Source: Saprospiraceae bacterium (GTDB lineage Bacteria; Bacteroidota; Bacteroidia; Chitinophagales; Saprospiraceae). Taken from it: a DNA stretch of 64,000 nt. Made by a program: the position numbers and the translations under genes. The notes beneath the pieces are model-generated. The model did not search any database. It saw nothing but the letters and a program-made list of their open reading frames with translations, and was not told the origin of the DNA. The DNA is taken from contig JADKKF010000002.1 of the NCBI GenBank assembly GCA_016720635.1, forward strand, positions 407,001 through 471,000, given 5' to 3'. The first letter of the stretch is position 1, and each line of letters opens with the position of its first letter. This document shows positions 17,706 through 27,250 of the stretch, one piece after another.

Positions 17706-19262
17706 ATGTTAGCCAAATCTTATGCTTCAGCGGTACAAGGTGTAGATGCGCAAACGATAGAAATAGAAGTCAATGCTGGTGGGGTTGTAACCGCAGGTAA
17801 GCCTGGATATTTTCTGGTAGGATTGCCAGATAATGCCGTAAGGGAGGGCTATCAAAGGATTGAGTCTGCAGCTAAAAATTCAGGATATAAAATACCCCGA
17901 CTAAAAATAGTCATCAACATGGCTCCAGCTGATATACGCAAGGAGGGATCAGCCTATGATCTACCCATTGCTGTAGGGATTTTGGCGGCTACGGAACAAA
18001 TTAAAACCGATTTGCTGGATAAATTTTTAATCATAGGTGAGTTGTCTCTAGATGGTGGACTTCGACCGATCAAAGGCGTATTGCCGATTGCTATACAGGC
18101 AAGGAAAGAAAAGTTTCGAGGAATCATTTTACCCAAACAAAATGCTAATGAAGCAGCGATTGTTAATGATTTGGAGGTTTATGGTATCAGCGAACTGAAG
18201 GAAGCGGTTGACTTTTTGAATGGAGATAGGACTTTAACTCCTGTCGAACTAGACACTAGAGAAGAATTTTTTAGTGCCTCAAATAATTATGATCAGGATT
18301 TTATCGATGTTAAAGGACAAGAAAATATCAAACGGTCTATGGAGTTGGCGGCTGCAGGAGGCCATAACGTGATTCTGATAGGACCGCCAGGCGCAGGAAA
18401 AACTATGCTAGCGCGAAGATTGCCAACAATACTCCCCCCATTAACTTTACGTGAGGCGTTAGAAACGACCAAAATACATTCAGTAGCTGGTAGTTTACCA
18501 TACAATACCTCGCTGATGACCCAAAGACCGTTCAGATCCCCACACCATACAATTAGCGATGTGGCACTGGTGGGAGGAGGAACGCACCCGATGCCCGGTG
18601 AGATATCCTTGGCTCACAATGGAGTGCTTTTTTTGGATGAATTGCCCGAATTCAAAAGAAGTGTTTTGGAAGTGATGAGGCAGCCTATGGAAGAGCGAAA
18701 AGTAACCATTTCTCGAGCTAAAATCAGCATCGATTATCCGTCTAGTTTTATGCTAATAGCCTCTATGAATCCTTGTCCTTGCGGCTATTATAATCACCCT
18801 ACCAAGGAATGTACCTGCGGACCAGGTGTCATCAAAAAGTATCTGAATAAAATAAGCGGCCCACTTTTAGATCGTATAGACCTCCATGTAGAAGTGACCC
18901 CAGTTGGTTTTGAAGAGATGTCAAATCGACAAAATACGGGTGAGCACAGCCATGTAATTGCTGAGCGAGTGGTAAAAGCCAGAGCCATCCAAGAAGAGCG
19001 TTTTAAGAATGAAACCATGATCAATTGCAATGCACAAATGAGCACAAAGCTAGTACAATTGCATTGCCAACTAGACCATCCTTGCCAAATATTATTGAAT
19101 ACAGCGATGAAAAGGCTCCAATTATCTGCTAGGGCTTACGATAGGATCCTCAAAGTTGCAAGGACTGTTGCCGATCTAGCTGAGACTCAAGATATAAAGG
19201 TGGAACATTTGGCAGAGGCCATACAATTTAGGTCTTTGGATAGAGAGTCTTGGGCGGGATAA
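17706..19262 (+). CDS. comM: YifB/ComM family Mg-chelatase-like AAA+ ATPase
   Basis: A 518-residue AAA+ protein. The N-terminal Lon-like fold (about 1-170) carries the family hallmark GLPDNAVREGYQRI. The Mg-chelatase ATPase core has Walker A GPPGAGKT near residue 226 and Walker B VLFLDELPEF, then the zinc-binding-like Cys cluster NPCPCGYY...CTCGPG, and a C-terminal lid domain with the SARAYDRILKVARTVADL motif. In naturally competent bacteria ComM is a hexameric helicase that helps branch migration during integration of donor DNA. Whether this organism is competent cannot be told from here. It converges on the MscS gene with a 4-base gap. Confidence 0.93.
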   Translation: MLAKSYASAVQGVDAQTIEIEVNAGGVVTAGKPGYFLVGLPDNAVREGYQRIESAAKNSGYKIPRLKIVINMAPADIRKEGSAYDLPIAVGILAATEQIKTDLLDKFLIIGELSLDGGLRPIKGVLPIAIQARKEKFRGIILPKQNANEAAIVNDLEVYGISELKEAVDFLNGDRTLTPVELDTREEFFSASNNYDQDFIDVKGQENIKRSMELAAAGGHNVILIGPPGAGKTMLARRLPTILPPLTLREALETTKIHSVAGSLPYNTSLMTQRPFRSPHHTISDVALVGGGTHPMPGEISLAHNGVLFLDELPEFKRSVLEVMRQPMEERKVTISRAKISIDYPSSFMLIASMNPCPCGYYNHPTKECTCGPGVIKKYLNKISGPLLDRIDLHVEVTPVGFEEMSNRQNTGEHSHVIAERVVKARAIQEERFKNETMINCNAQMSTKLVQLHCQLDHPCQILLNTAMKRLQLSARAYDRILKVARTVADLAETQDIKVEHLAEAIQFRSLDRESWAG

Positions 19263-19266
19263 TTAA

Positions 19267-20133
19267 TTAGTCTAGACCCTGTTTACTAGGCATTGTGACC
19301 TCAACCTGGCTGTGTGGATATGTGCGCCATTTTTTATTTTGCAGTATTTCTCTTACTATTTTTTCATTAATATCGCATTTCAAATGGAAGGCATCATCGC
19401 TATTTCTAGCCCAACAATAAGCCCTTATTTTAACGAAATAATCCCCAATTTCTATCATTCGGACGGGGACAATTTCATCACCCTGAAGGATTTGGCTTTC
19501 TGTACGGTTGTCAATGAAAAGTGGATGTTCTCGAATATTTTCTATGATGAATGCCTTGACAAACTCTATGTCGGCATCAATAGGCATATTAAATTCTATG
19601 AATTTGTGAATTTTTAAATCTTCTAAATCGGAATTTAGCAAAATCTCGGTGTTCATCACTTGATTTGGAACGATGATCCTCCTGTTTTCAAAATCCCTAA
19701 TCACAGTATGTCTTAGGGTGATATCTTCTACGACACCGCTTATGAGATTGTCTTTCATTTTAAGTCTATCATTCACCCTAAATGGCTTAAACATGACGAT
19801 AAAAAGACCTGAAATAATATTGCCCAAAGCCTGCTGGGAAGCAAAACCAATCGCTACCGCAGCTACACCAGCACCAGCCATTAATGACTTGGCGATGGGG
19901 CGAAATTTATCCATTTCATATAAAGCTAGCGAAAACCCAACTATGTAAATCAGCGCACTGATAGCATGTCCGATGAACTTATAATTTGTTGGGTCGTTGT
20001 GCATGATGTGCGTGGAATCTCGAATAAATTTTTTAAAAATCTTTCTAAAAATCCAAGCTAATACGATGGTAGTCAAGACGATACCAAAGAAAGTCGTAAA
20101 TTCAAAAATGTTATGTAATACGTTTGATTTCAT
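19267..20133 (-). CDS. MscS family small-conductance mechanosensitive channel
   Basis: A 288-residue inner-membrane channel. There are three hydrophobic helices, the last being the Gly/Ala-rich pore helix (GAGVAAVAIGFASQQALGNIISGLF, about residues 86-110). The cytoplasmic beta domain follows (FKPFRVNDRLKM, VEDITLRHTVIRDFENRRIIVPNQ), which is the MscS signature. Such channels open under membrane tension and release solutes in osmotic downshock. The ATG at 20133 leaves a short N-terminus. It is monocistronic and divergent from the DUF3109 gene. Confidence 0.93.
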   Translation of the reverse strand: MKSNVLHNIFEFTTFFGIVLTTIVLAWIFRKIFKKFIRDSTHIMHNDPTNYKFIGHAISALIYIVGFSLALYEMDKFRPIAKSLMAGAGVAAVAIGFASQQALGNIISGLFIVMFKPFRVNDRLKMKDNLISGVVEDITLRHTVIRDFENRRIIVPNQVMNTEILLNSDLEDLKIHKFIEFNMPIDADIEFVKAFIIENIREHPLFIDNRTESQILQGDEIVPVRMIEIGDYFVKIRAYCWARNSDDAFHLKCDINEKIVREILQNKKWRTYPHSQVEVTMPSKQGLD

Positions 20134-20251
20134 CTTTTAAATATACCAATTCAACTAAAGTAACTATATTGTGAGGATAAAGGTTCTGTATATCGGTATA
20201 GTTCTGATTTGTAATTTGAAAAGGAAGTGTAGTTCCTAAAATTTTAATTAA

Positions 20252-20845
20252 ATGCACATTATTGAAAACATCCTAGTAAGCGATGATATATTAGAAAGAA
20301 AATTTGCCTGTCAACTCTCCGCCTGCAAGGGAGCCTGTTGTTGGGAAGGGGATTTGGGAGCACCCTTAAAAGAAGAAGAACTGCCCATCTTAGATCACCT
20401 AAAGGAAATACTTTGGGATGATTTGACCGAAAAGTCAAAGGTGACGCTAAAAGATGCTAAACCTTACAAATATTATGCAGGTCTAGAAGGTTTTGGGACA
20501 GAATTGAATAGAGATGGCTCCTGTGTTTTTTTAAAAATCGGAGAAGAAGGGATCGCTAAGTGTATCATAGAAGAAGCATATAAAAATGGAAAAACGGATT
20601 TTCAAAAGCCGATTTCTTGTCATTTGTACCCAATAAGGGTAGAGTCGAATCCCGATGTTTTTTTTACAGCACTGAATTATGATGAATGGGATATCTGTGC
20701 AGAGGCCTGTAAAGCTGGAGAATCCATGTCGATACCAGTATATAGGTTTTTGAAAGAACCATTGATTAGGGCTTTTGGCGAGGATTTTTACGAAGCCTTG
20801 GAAGCAGCTGGAGAATATCATGCGAACTCGAGCACGAAGCCGTAA
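20252..20845 (+). CDS. DUF3109 family cysteine-rich protein
   Basis: A 197-residue cytoplasmic protein matching the DUF3109 family common in Bacteroidota. Conserved cysteines occur in clusters: CQLSACKGACCWEGD near residues 20-35, SCVFL, CIIEEAY, SCHLYPIRV and WDICAEACKAGE. The pattern resembles YkgJ-type CxxxCxxCC proteins thought to bind zinc or an iron-sulfur centre. The biochemical role is unknown. The Dna2-like gene starts 42 bases downstream but has its own -7-like box, so cotranscription is possible but not certain. Confidence 0.88.
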   Translation: MHIIENILVSDDILERKFACQLSACKGACCWEGDLGAPLKEEELPILDHLKEILWDDLTEKSKVTLKDAKPYKYYAGLEGFGTELNRDGSCVFLKIGEEGIAKCIIEEAYKNGKTDFQKPISCHLYPIRVESNPDVFFTALNYDEWDICAEACKAGESMSIPVYRFLKEPLIRAFGEDFYEALEAAGEYHANSSTKP

Positions 20846-20859
20846 GATTATTTATGGAA

Positions 20860-20867
20860 TAATTTTG
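20860..20867 (+). promoter_or_regulatory. Candidate -7 box (TAATTTTG) for the nuclease-helicase gene
   Basis: TAATTTTG fits TAnnTTTG and lies 20 bases before the ATG at 20888. It suggests independent transcription from DUF3109 with a very short leader. Confidence 0.4.
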
Positions 20868-20887
20868 TTTTTGCGTCCTTTCTATTA

Positions 20888-23800
20888 ATGATGAAAATTT
20901 TACCTGAAAATATTATTGAAAGTCTTATTCTTCAATTCACCAAATATTGGATTGATCCGCATAAACAAATCCAACAGAAAGTACAGCAGTCCGTAGATCT
21001 TTGGCGGAATCTGGTCAACGAACTTTCCAAAGAATCTGGCATTCATTTGCATACATGGTTTGTTAAAATTGCTTATTTATCCCAAAAGGGGCAGCTGGGT
21101 GATATCGACAGCCAAATACTACATTTAGGTAGGAAATGGATCGAAAAATACAATCCGAATCAAGAGTTGATAGGTCCGAAATATATCCATGATTTATTCA
21201 TCTCGAATCTTCATATTCTTTTTTTACAAGCTGGATATAACTCACAGCCAGATGATTGGATAGAGATCTACAACCGCTTTATAAATAATTATAAATACGT
21301 CGAAGGGAAAATAACAGAAGCTCAGGTCAAGGGTATCATCTTGAATGGAAAGGCGGATGAAAATATTGTTGGAGTACTGATACAAGGGGATCCTGAGTAT
21401 AAAATAGGACTACTTTTAGATAAAATATTTGAGAATTGGCGTTCAGATATCGTTAAAAATGTGATTTTCAATCCCCAATCTCTTCCAATTACGTTTAGGG
21501 CTTTTCGTTTGGAAAAAATAGAGGACGGAAAACTCAGACCGGCCTTAATCGTAATAGAACCAGACTATTTGGTAGATATAACCTCTATATCCGAATGTAT
21601 GCTTCCTGGTGGCGGGCATGAGTCTTTATTATATTTATTAAAAAAATTCAGCCTTTTCAAAAGTTCTAGGCAATTATTGGTGGGAAATATTGCCAACTTT
21701 TTCTTGGATAGCTTGGTCACTGAAGGAAAAGTAGAGTTCAGTAGGCTTTTCAAAAGAACCTTCAAGTTAAACCCAATGGCGTTTGCCTGCCTCACTGATC
21801 AAGATATTTTGCAAATGCAAAAAGATTGCCAAAATCACTACAACAACCTGTATCGAACACTTTTTGTTGAGTGTAGTAAGATTGGGATAGAAATCGATAA
21901 AGTGCATTTAGAGCCTTCATTTGTAGATCCTGTGCACGGTCTTCAAGGACGGTTGGATTTGTTATATATTAGCGAAGAAAACAAACAGAATGCTGCGATT
22001 ATAGAATTGAAAAGTAGTACTCCGTTCATGCCCAACAAATATGGATTGAGTGCCAATCACTATACTCAAACGCTCCTATATGATACGATGATTCGATCCG
22101 TTTATGAAGGGGCGGTAAAACCAACCAACTACATTTTGTATTCGTCTCGAACCGAGGACTCCTTGAGATATGCACCACCCTTTGACATAAAAATCGAGGA
22201 GGCTATGCAAGTGAGAAATGAAATGATATGTTTGGACAAATGGCTCTGTCAACTAAGAGATGATACGGAGATGTCAAGTACACCTTTTGGGATGGTTTCA
22301 AAGGAGAATTTGAAAAATATAAAAGGTTTTGCCGCCAAGGATATTGACCATTTTGAAAAAGTGTTGTTAGGGCTTGATAATTTAGAAAAAAGATATTTTA
22401 TTGGGGTGGCTGGCTTTGTGGCAAGGGAACAATGGATTAGTAAGGTTGGAAATCAACAATCGGAACAAGCACATGGTCAATCAAGCCTTTGGTTGAATAG
22501 TACACTTTCAAAATTGGATCAATTTGAGTTTTTGGGGTATCTCAAGATAGAAGGCAACATGTCAGGAGCAGAGGATCCTATGCTTTTTTTGAGAAGAACA
22601 AAATTTACATCGGAATTGGCTAATTTCAGACCCGGTGACGTAGTCATCCTCTATCCTCACCAAGAAGGCAAGGACATGGGAATACACGGTCAGCTTTTCA
22701 AGTGCACCATTTTAGACATTACAGAAAGTCATGTTGCCATTAGATTGCGATCCAAACAAATCAATCAAAGTATATTTACTGATTTTAAATTTTGGCATAT
22801 CGAGCATGATTCCATGGATCATAGCTTCAATTATATGTTTAAAGGGGTGTTTGAATTTGCTACGATGCCCAAAAGTTGGCGTCAACTGTGGTTGGGTATA
22901 ACAGCACCTCAAGAACCTCATGCAATTCCAAAACTTAATATTGAAAGTCTTACAGAAGAACAAAATAGGATCATCGGGAAGATCATCGGTGCTAAAGACT
23001 ATTTTTTACTGTGGGGACCACCAGGTACGGGTAAAACCTCGGTAATGTTGAAGCATCTTGTACAACACTTGATAAAAAACTCGAGTGAAAAGCTTCTGTT
23101 GGTGGCTTATACGAATAGGGCAGTTGATGAGATTTGTGAAGCCATAGAGCTTGTCTCTGATTATATACGAATTGGAAGTAAGTACAGCACCAACAAAAAT
23201 TACGTAGGAAAGCTCCTAGAAGGGAGGATCAGCACCCTAGAATCGAGAGCTGAATTAAAGAGATTTTTACTAGAAAACCGCATTTATTTGGGCACGGTAG
23301 CTTCACTTTGTGGAAAATCAGAGATATTCGATTTGGTGCAGTTTGACCGAATCATCATCGATGAAGCCTCCCAGATCTTGGAGCCACAGATGTTGTTTTT
23401 GGTAGCAAAGGCCCCAAAAGTTCTCATGATCGGAGATCATAGGCAGCTACCAGCTATCGTCGTTCAATTCGAGAAAAGCAGTCAGATCAGGAGTAAGGAA
23501 TTGCTGGATATTGGTTTTGAAAATTTGAGGTACTCTTTGTTTGAAAGATTGTACAAGAAAGTAACGCTCGAAAATTGGCATTGGGCATTCGATAAACTAA
23601 GTTTTCAAGGGAGGATGCACCAGGATATTCAAAACTTCCCTGCGAAGATATTTTACGGAGATAATTTGAATCCACTTCCGAATAATTCGATCCAAACGGT
23701 TGGAATGAATTGGAAAAATCCTGAACCCGAAAACTTACTCATGGGTACACTTTCTAAAAAGCGCATGATTTATATAAATACGCCTATAAATGCAGACGTA

Positions 23801-24229
23801 CAAAGTCTCAAAACGAATGAGGCTGAAGCGAAATTGTGCAATGATTTGGTGGACTATTTGAGAAAATTGTACTTGCATAATGAGGTTCCATTTCAAAGCA
23901 AAAAAATAGGAATCATCACCCCGTATAAAGCCCAGATTGCTGCCATCGTGAGCGAATTGGATCGTGAATATTTAGATATCACCGTGGATACTGTTGAGCG
24001 GTATCAAGGCAGTTCTCGAGATATTATCATTATTTCATTGTGCCTTAATAGTGCTGCACAATTGCGAACTTTGGTTTCTAACAATAGTGAGGGAATCGAC
24101 AGAAAGCTAAACGTTGCCATAACCCGTGCAAGACATCATTTGATCATATTGGGCAATAAAGAATTGATGCAAGTGAATTCAACCTACAAATTACTGATAG
24201 ATGAGTGTACGGCAGTGAGCTTAGGTTAA
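20888..24229 (+). CDS. Dna2-like nuclease-helicase (PD-(D/E)XK plus SF1B helicase)
   Basis: A 1113-residue protein combining two activities. Near residues 350-376, GRLDLLYI and AAIIELKSST give the D...ExK spacing of a PD-(D/E)XK nuclease of the Cas4/RecB/Dna2 type. The C-terminal third is a UPF1/Dna2-type SF1B helicase: Walker A GPPGTGKTS (about 709), Walker B IIIDEASQ (about 823), motif III LMIGDHRQLPA, then YQGSSRDIIIISL (about 1039) and the terminal VAITRARHHLIILGN (about 1074). Dna2 enzymes trim 5' flaps and resect DNA ends; this protein probably acts in repair or replication-fork processing. The N-terminal 340 residues match no domain I recognise. Two ATG codons start it (20888, 20891). 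A defence role cannot be excluded. Confidence 0.87.
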   Translation: MMKILPENIIESLILQFTKYWIDPHKQIQQKVQQSVDLWRNLVNELSKESGIHLHTWFVKIAYLSQKGQLGDIDSQILHLGRKWIEKYNPNQELIGPKYIHDLFISNLHILFLQAGYNSQPDDWIEIYNRFINNYKYVEGKITEAQVKGIILNGKADENIVGVLIQGDPEYKIGLLLDKIFENWRSDIVKNVIFNPQSLPITFRAFRLEKIEDGKLRPALIVIEPDYLVDITSISECMLPGGGHESLLYLLKKFSLFKSSRQLLVGNIANFFLDSLVTEGKVEFSRLFKRTFKLNPMAFACLTDQDILQMQKDCQNHYNNLYRTLFVECSKIGIEIDKVHLEPSFVDPVHGLQGRLDLLYISEENKQNAAIIELKSSTPFMPNKYGLSANHYTQTLLYDTMIRSVYEGAVKPTNYILYSSRTEDSLRYAPPFDIKIEEAMQVRNEMICLDKWLCQLRDDTEMSSTPFGMVSKENLKNIKGFAAKDIDHFEKVLLGLDNLEKRYFIGVAGFVAREQWISKVGNQQSEQAHGQSSLWLNSTLSKLDQFEFLGYLKIEGNMSGAEDPMLFLRRTKFTSELANFRPGDVVILYPHQEGKDMGIHGQLFKCTILDITESHVAIRLRSKQINQSIFTDFKFWHIEHDSMDHSFNYMFKGVFEFATMPKSWRQLWLGITAPQEPHAIPKLNIESLTEEQNRIIGKIIGAKDYFLLWGPPGTGKTSVMLKHLVQHLIKNSSEKLLLVAYTNRAVDEICEAIELVSDYIRIGSKYSTNKNYVGKLLEGRISTLESRAELKRFLLENRIYLGTVASLCGKSEIFDLVQFDRIIIDEASQILEPQMLFLVAKAPKVLMIGDHRQLPAIVVQFEKSSQIRSKELLDIGFENLRYSLFERLYKKVTLENWHWAFDKLSFQGRMHQDIQNFPAKIFYGDNLNPLPNNSIQTVGMNWKNPEPENLLMGTLSKKRMIYINTPINADVQSLKTNEAEAKLCNDLVDYLRKLYLHNEVPFQSKKIGIITPYKAQIAAIVSELDREYLDITVDTVERYQGSSRDIIIISLCLNSAAQLRTLVSNNSEGIDRKLNVAITRARHHLIILGNKELMQVNSTYKLLIDECTAVSLG

Positions 24230-24233
24230 TTTT

Positions 24234-24447
24234 TTATTTTTCCCGTTTTATTTTCTCTGGTTCTTGTCTACAGTCAAAAACGTCAGCAATTTTCACTGTT
24301 TTATTTTTGTCCATTACAAACTATCATCTATCAAAATAGCCTACTTTTTGTCCATTATACCTAACTTTTGGATTTTTGCTCATAGAACGCAAAAATATCA
24401 TCGATTTGCTCTTCAGAAAATTTTGACCAAATTACTTTGTAGTTCAA
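24234..24447 (-). pseudogene. Decayed ParE/RelE-type toxin, N- and C-terminal pieces only
   Basis: Directly after the antitoxin stop, a TTG at 24447 begins LNYKVIWSKFSEEQIDDIFA, the usual beginning of a Bacteroidota ParE/RelE-family toxin, which stops after about 28 codons. Near 24234-24311, in another frame, is MDKNKTVKIADVFDCRQEPE and a few more residues to a TAA, the typical toxin C-terminus (VFDCRQxPEK). The remnant is 214 bases against roughly 300 for an intact toxin, and the central helices are missing. Two direct copies of TTTTTGTCCATTA (24304-24316 and 24345-24357, plus strand) flank the junction. The toxin is almost surely inactive. Confidence 0.75.
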
Positions 24448-24450
24448 AAT

Positions 24451-24681
24451 TTAGTATTTTGAAAGTAATTCCGAGGTAGTTTTGTATCTTCCATTCTCAA
24501 AATCATCTTCAGATTTCGCAATTCTTTCATTGAGTTCTTCAATAGTGAAAGGTTTAAATTCTTTATCAGAAATTGTTTTTTTTGCTTTTTTCAAAAGTGT
24601 TTCAAATTGAGAAATCACTTCCTCGCTTTGAAGTTTTAGGAAAGCCTGAACAAATTCTATTTTTCTCGTTTGAATATCCAT
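24451..24681 (-). CDS. Antitoxin of a ParE/RelE-type toxin-antitoxin pair
   Basis: A small charged protein of 76 residues starting MDIQTRKIEFVQAFLKLQSE, with a helical middle and the C-terminal motif FTIEELNERIAKSEDDFENG. This pattern is common in Bacteroidota antitoxins paired with RelE/ParE toxins. The ATG at 24681 is preferred over an upstream TTG (24702) because family members begin at MDIQ or similar. The toxin should follow on the same strand and does, starting within four bases of the stop, but only as fragments. The antitoxin itself looks intact, so it is an orphan, perhaps kept as a repressor or awaiting loss. Confidence 0.75.
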   Translation of the reverse strand: MDIQTRKIEFVQAFLKLQSEEVISQFETLLKKAKKTISDKEFKPFTIEELNERIAKSEDDFENGRYKTTSELLSKY

Positions 24682-24760
24682 TGTTAAATTTAAATTATTC
24701 AAAAGTATAAATTATTTTTCAAATACTCATTTTTTAGGTTAACTGTTCTGTTAAAATTTC

Positions 24761-25219
24761 CTATAACATCCTGATCAATTCAAGCTCTAGCTTATCAAAG
24801 TTTTCCTCGTTTTTATCTACTACGTGAGGCTTGATTTTCTGACATAGCTCTACTGTTTCAAAAAGCATTTTAAACACAAGTGTTGTTTGGTCTTGGGCAA
24901 TTTCTTCAAAGGTGGCTACAACCTGAAAATATGGTTGAGAATACCGCTTCCATGCAATCAGCGTTGGCTCTGAAATCTTAATAAATTCACAATCATTGGC
25001 ATAGTTTCCTTTTTCGGGACCATGCATGATAAAACGCCACCTTCCACCTTCTCGAAAATCAAACTCCTCAAAAGTATTGGTAAAGCCCGCGGGGCCCCAC
25101 CAGTTTTTCAAATGTTCGGGTTCAGACCAAGCGCGAAAAACGATTGAAATAGGTGCATTAAAAATTCTCGTACTAACTATTTCGCTTTCTGATGTGGTTT
25201 TTAGAATTTTCGTATTCAT
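24761..25219 (-). CDS. AHSA1/SRPBCC (START-like) domain protein
   Basis: A 152-residue single-domain protein with the Activator-of-Hsp90 homologue 1 (AHSA1) type of SRPBCC fold: RIFNAPISIVFRAWSEPEHL, then NWWGPAGFTNTFEEFDFREGG and WRFIMHGPEKGNYAN. The fold makes a hydrophobic cavity for a small ligand, but the ligand cannot be predicted. Bacterial members are often encoded next to ArsR-type regulators; none is present here. It lies between the antitoxin and a GC-rich dispersed element and looks monocistronic. Confidence 0.88.
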   Translation of the reverse strand: MNTKILKTTSESEIVSTRIFNAPISIVFRAWSEPEHLKNWWGPAGFTNTFEEFDFREGGRWRFIMHGPEKGNYANDCEFIKISEPTLIAWKRYSQPYFQVVATFEEIAQDQTTLVFKMLFETVELCQKIKPHVVDKNEENFDKLELELIRML

Positions 25220-25422
25220 ATGGTATTAAGTACTTTGTGTTTTTCTTTTAAAGTTTTCGAAAATTGAATATAATATAGTTGTAATTATAATAGTACACCT
25301 TATAAAATATATTTTTTAATGTGTGGTATTGCGGTGCACTAAATCTTATGTTCATGGCTGCATATGTTTTATTATTTGTAAAAAAATATGTCTGTTTTTG
25401 ATAAAAAAACTTTGTCAATGGT
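25220..25422. other. AT-rich spacer with no recognised feature
   Basis: About 200 AT-rich bases separate the AHSA1 gene start from dispersed element A. No reading frame, tRNA or TAnnTTTG box with a plausible gene was found. Confidence 0.5.
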
Positions 25423-25586
25423 AATGAGCGTGTACTGCGTCAGCGATCGGAATGGTCTCGTCTAGGATCCTTTAGGAGACGTGACGAGAGTCTCGGCGAA
25501 AAATGAGTCGAGACGGAACCCATGGAGGCCGCGACCCGATCTCGCCTTCTGGGCGAGGAGGGGGACGCCCATATAAAAAATAATCC
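25423..25586. repeat. Dispersed two-hairpin intergenic element, copy A
   Basis: GC-rich island inside AT-rich DNA. An extra inverted repeat GTCTC (25455-25459) / GAGAC (25476-25480) precedes stem 1 GTCTCG (25490-25495) / CGAGAC (25509-25514). Stem 2 is CTCGCC (25541-25546) / GGCGAG (25552-25557). The 3' end is GGGGACGCCC (25561-25570) followed by AAAAAATAAT. This ordering, with GTCTYG/CRAGAC, a second stem, GGGAn-nGCCC and then AAAATAAT, recurs in copies B, C and D. It abuts the end of the broken adenine deaminase gene. Confidence 0.65.
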
Positions 25587-27192
25587 TAAGCGGTAATCGA
25601 AGTAAACTGAAAAGTATCTCCATCGAATAGGCCCTTATCGCTGAGTTTGAGGTGCGGGATAACCAAAAGAGCCATGAATGAAAGGCTCATGAAAGGTGAC
25701 TTCAGCGTGGATCCGTGCGATTTGGCCAATTGGTCAATGTGGCTATATCGTTCGGCAATTTTGTATCCGTCGTCGGCACTCATCAGTCCACCTACGGGTA
25801 GTGGTAAAATTTCTTGGTGTGTAGGGCTGGAAAGGCTGATTCCTCCACGTGCTTCTATGATGAGATTGATCGCCTTCGACATGTAGTCATCGTCTGTTCC
25901 TACGGCTATAATATTGTGGCTGTCGTGCGCTACACTTGAAGCAATGGCCCCGTGTTTTAAGCCAAAATTCTTGATGAATGCTATCGCTGCCGGAGCATCT
26001 GAGTAACGGTTGACACAGACCATCTTGAGAACATCATTTTCTGTATCAGAAACATAATTTCATCTTCGATCTTGGCACCTTACCAGACTGTTTGATCAGC
26101 TGCCCATCCAAGGCTTCAATGACTTTTATCTTAGAAGAGCTGGCAGGAGCTGCTAAGTCTTTTTGATTAATGAGTGAAATATTGAAATTATTTATGGGTT
26201 CTTCAGATACTTTTGGGATATTGGTTTTGCCGTTTTGGGTCCACCAATGTACCATCTATATAAGTCTCCAGAATATTGAACTGTTTTGGATTGTCGATGA
26301 CGATGAAATCAGCGGGATCTCCAACGCGCAATAAACCAACTTTCATGGCATATTGTTGGACTGGATTCAAGCAGGCCATTTGCAGAACATCGAAGAGTTC
26401 TATGCCTTTGGCAATGGCGCGTTTGACGAGTGTATTGATATGACCTTCGACGAGATTGTCGGGGTGTTTGTCGTCGGAGCAAAACATCATATTTGCACTG
26501 TATTGTTTTGCTAAAGGAATTAAAGCTTCAAAATTTTTGGCGGCACTGCCTTCACGAATAAGAATTTTCATGCCGAGTTGAAGTTTAGAAAGAGCCTCCT
26601 CTGCGTGAAACGCTCGTGGTCTGTGCTAATACCTGCACTGATGTATTTTTCAGCAAGGTCTCCCATGAGCCCAGGAGCGTGGCCGTCTGTGGGCTTGCCA
26701 AAATCGCGTGCAATTTGGATTTTTTCCATCACTAGCGGATCTCTAGCCAAAACGCCAGGAAAATTCATCATTTCTGCGAGGTAAGCTAAATCGTATTTTT
26801 CAAACAGATATTTAACATCTTCGGCATTGAATCTCGGCTCCAGCGGTTTCAAAAATGATGGCAGGACGCAACTAGGTACTCCGAAGTAAATTTTAGAGGA
26901 ACTTTTTGGGCATTTTTATCATAAACTCAACGCCTTGACCCCTAGCACGTTGGCGATCTCGTGCGGATCTGAAATGGTGCCCACAGTTCCATGCATTACC
27001 GCACAATCGGGCAAATTCACTCTGGTATAAGCATCGAGCCCTCGATATGAACGTGCGCATCTTCAAATCCAGGGAGGATGAAGCGATCAGAATCATTCTC
27101 GCATTGCAGTTAATGGAAGCAATGATACCGCCAATGATCTCGAAATACAACCCTTGAAAATCCTGCGGTTGTGGATGTCGATATTGTTGCAT
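25586..27192 (-). pseudogene. ade: Adenine deaminase, broken by several frameshifts
   Basis: Pieces of one adenine deaminase (adenine to hypoxanthine plus ammonia; about 545 residues when intact) follow in order on the minus strand but in changing frames. Recognisable parts are DIHNRRIFKG near the start, SDPHEIANVLGV with its metal-binding His (about 26,940-26,975), FCSDDKHPDNLVEGHINTLV and VGLLRVGDPADFIVIDN (26,203-26,571), and the C-terminal SVAHDSHNIIAVGTDD (25,586-26,023). Total span about 1.6 kb equals a full gene, so little is deleted and the damage is mostly indels. It is either a recent pseudogene or a badly sequenced stretch. A shared decay state with the next gene argues for one cause. 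Confidence 0.85.
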
Positions 27193-27250
27193 ATTTCTTT
27201 TTTTATGTGATGTCCTAAAAATATAAAAATGAGGATGTAGTAAAATAAAT

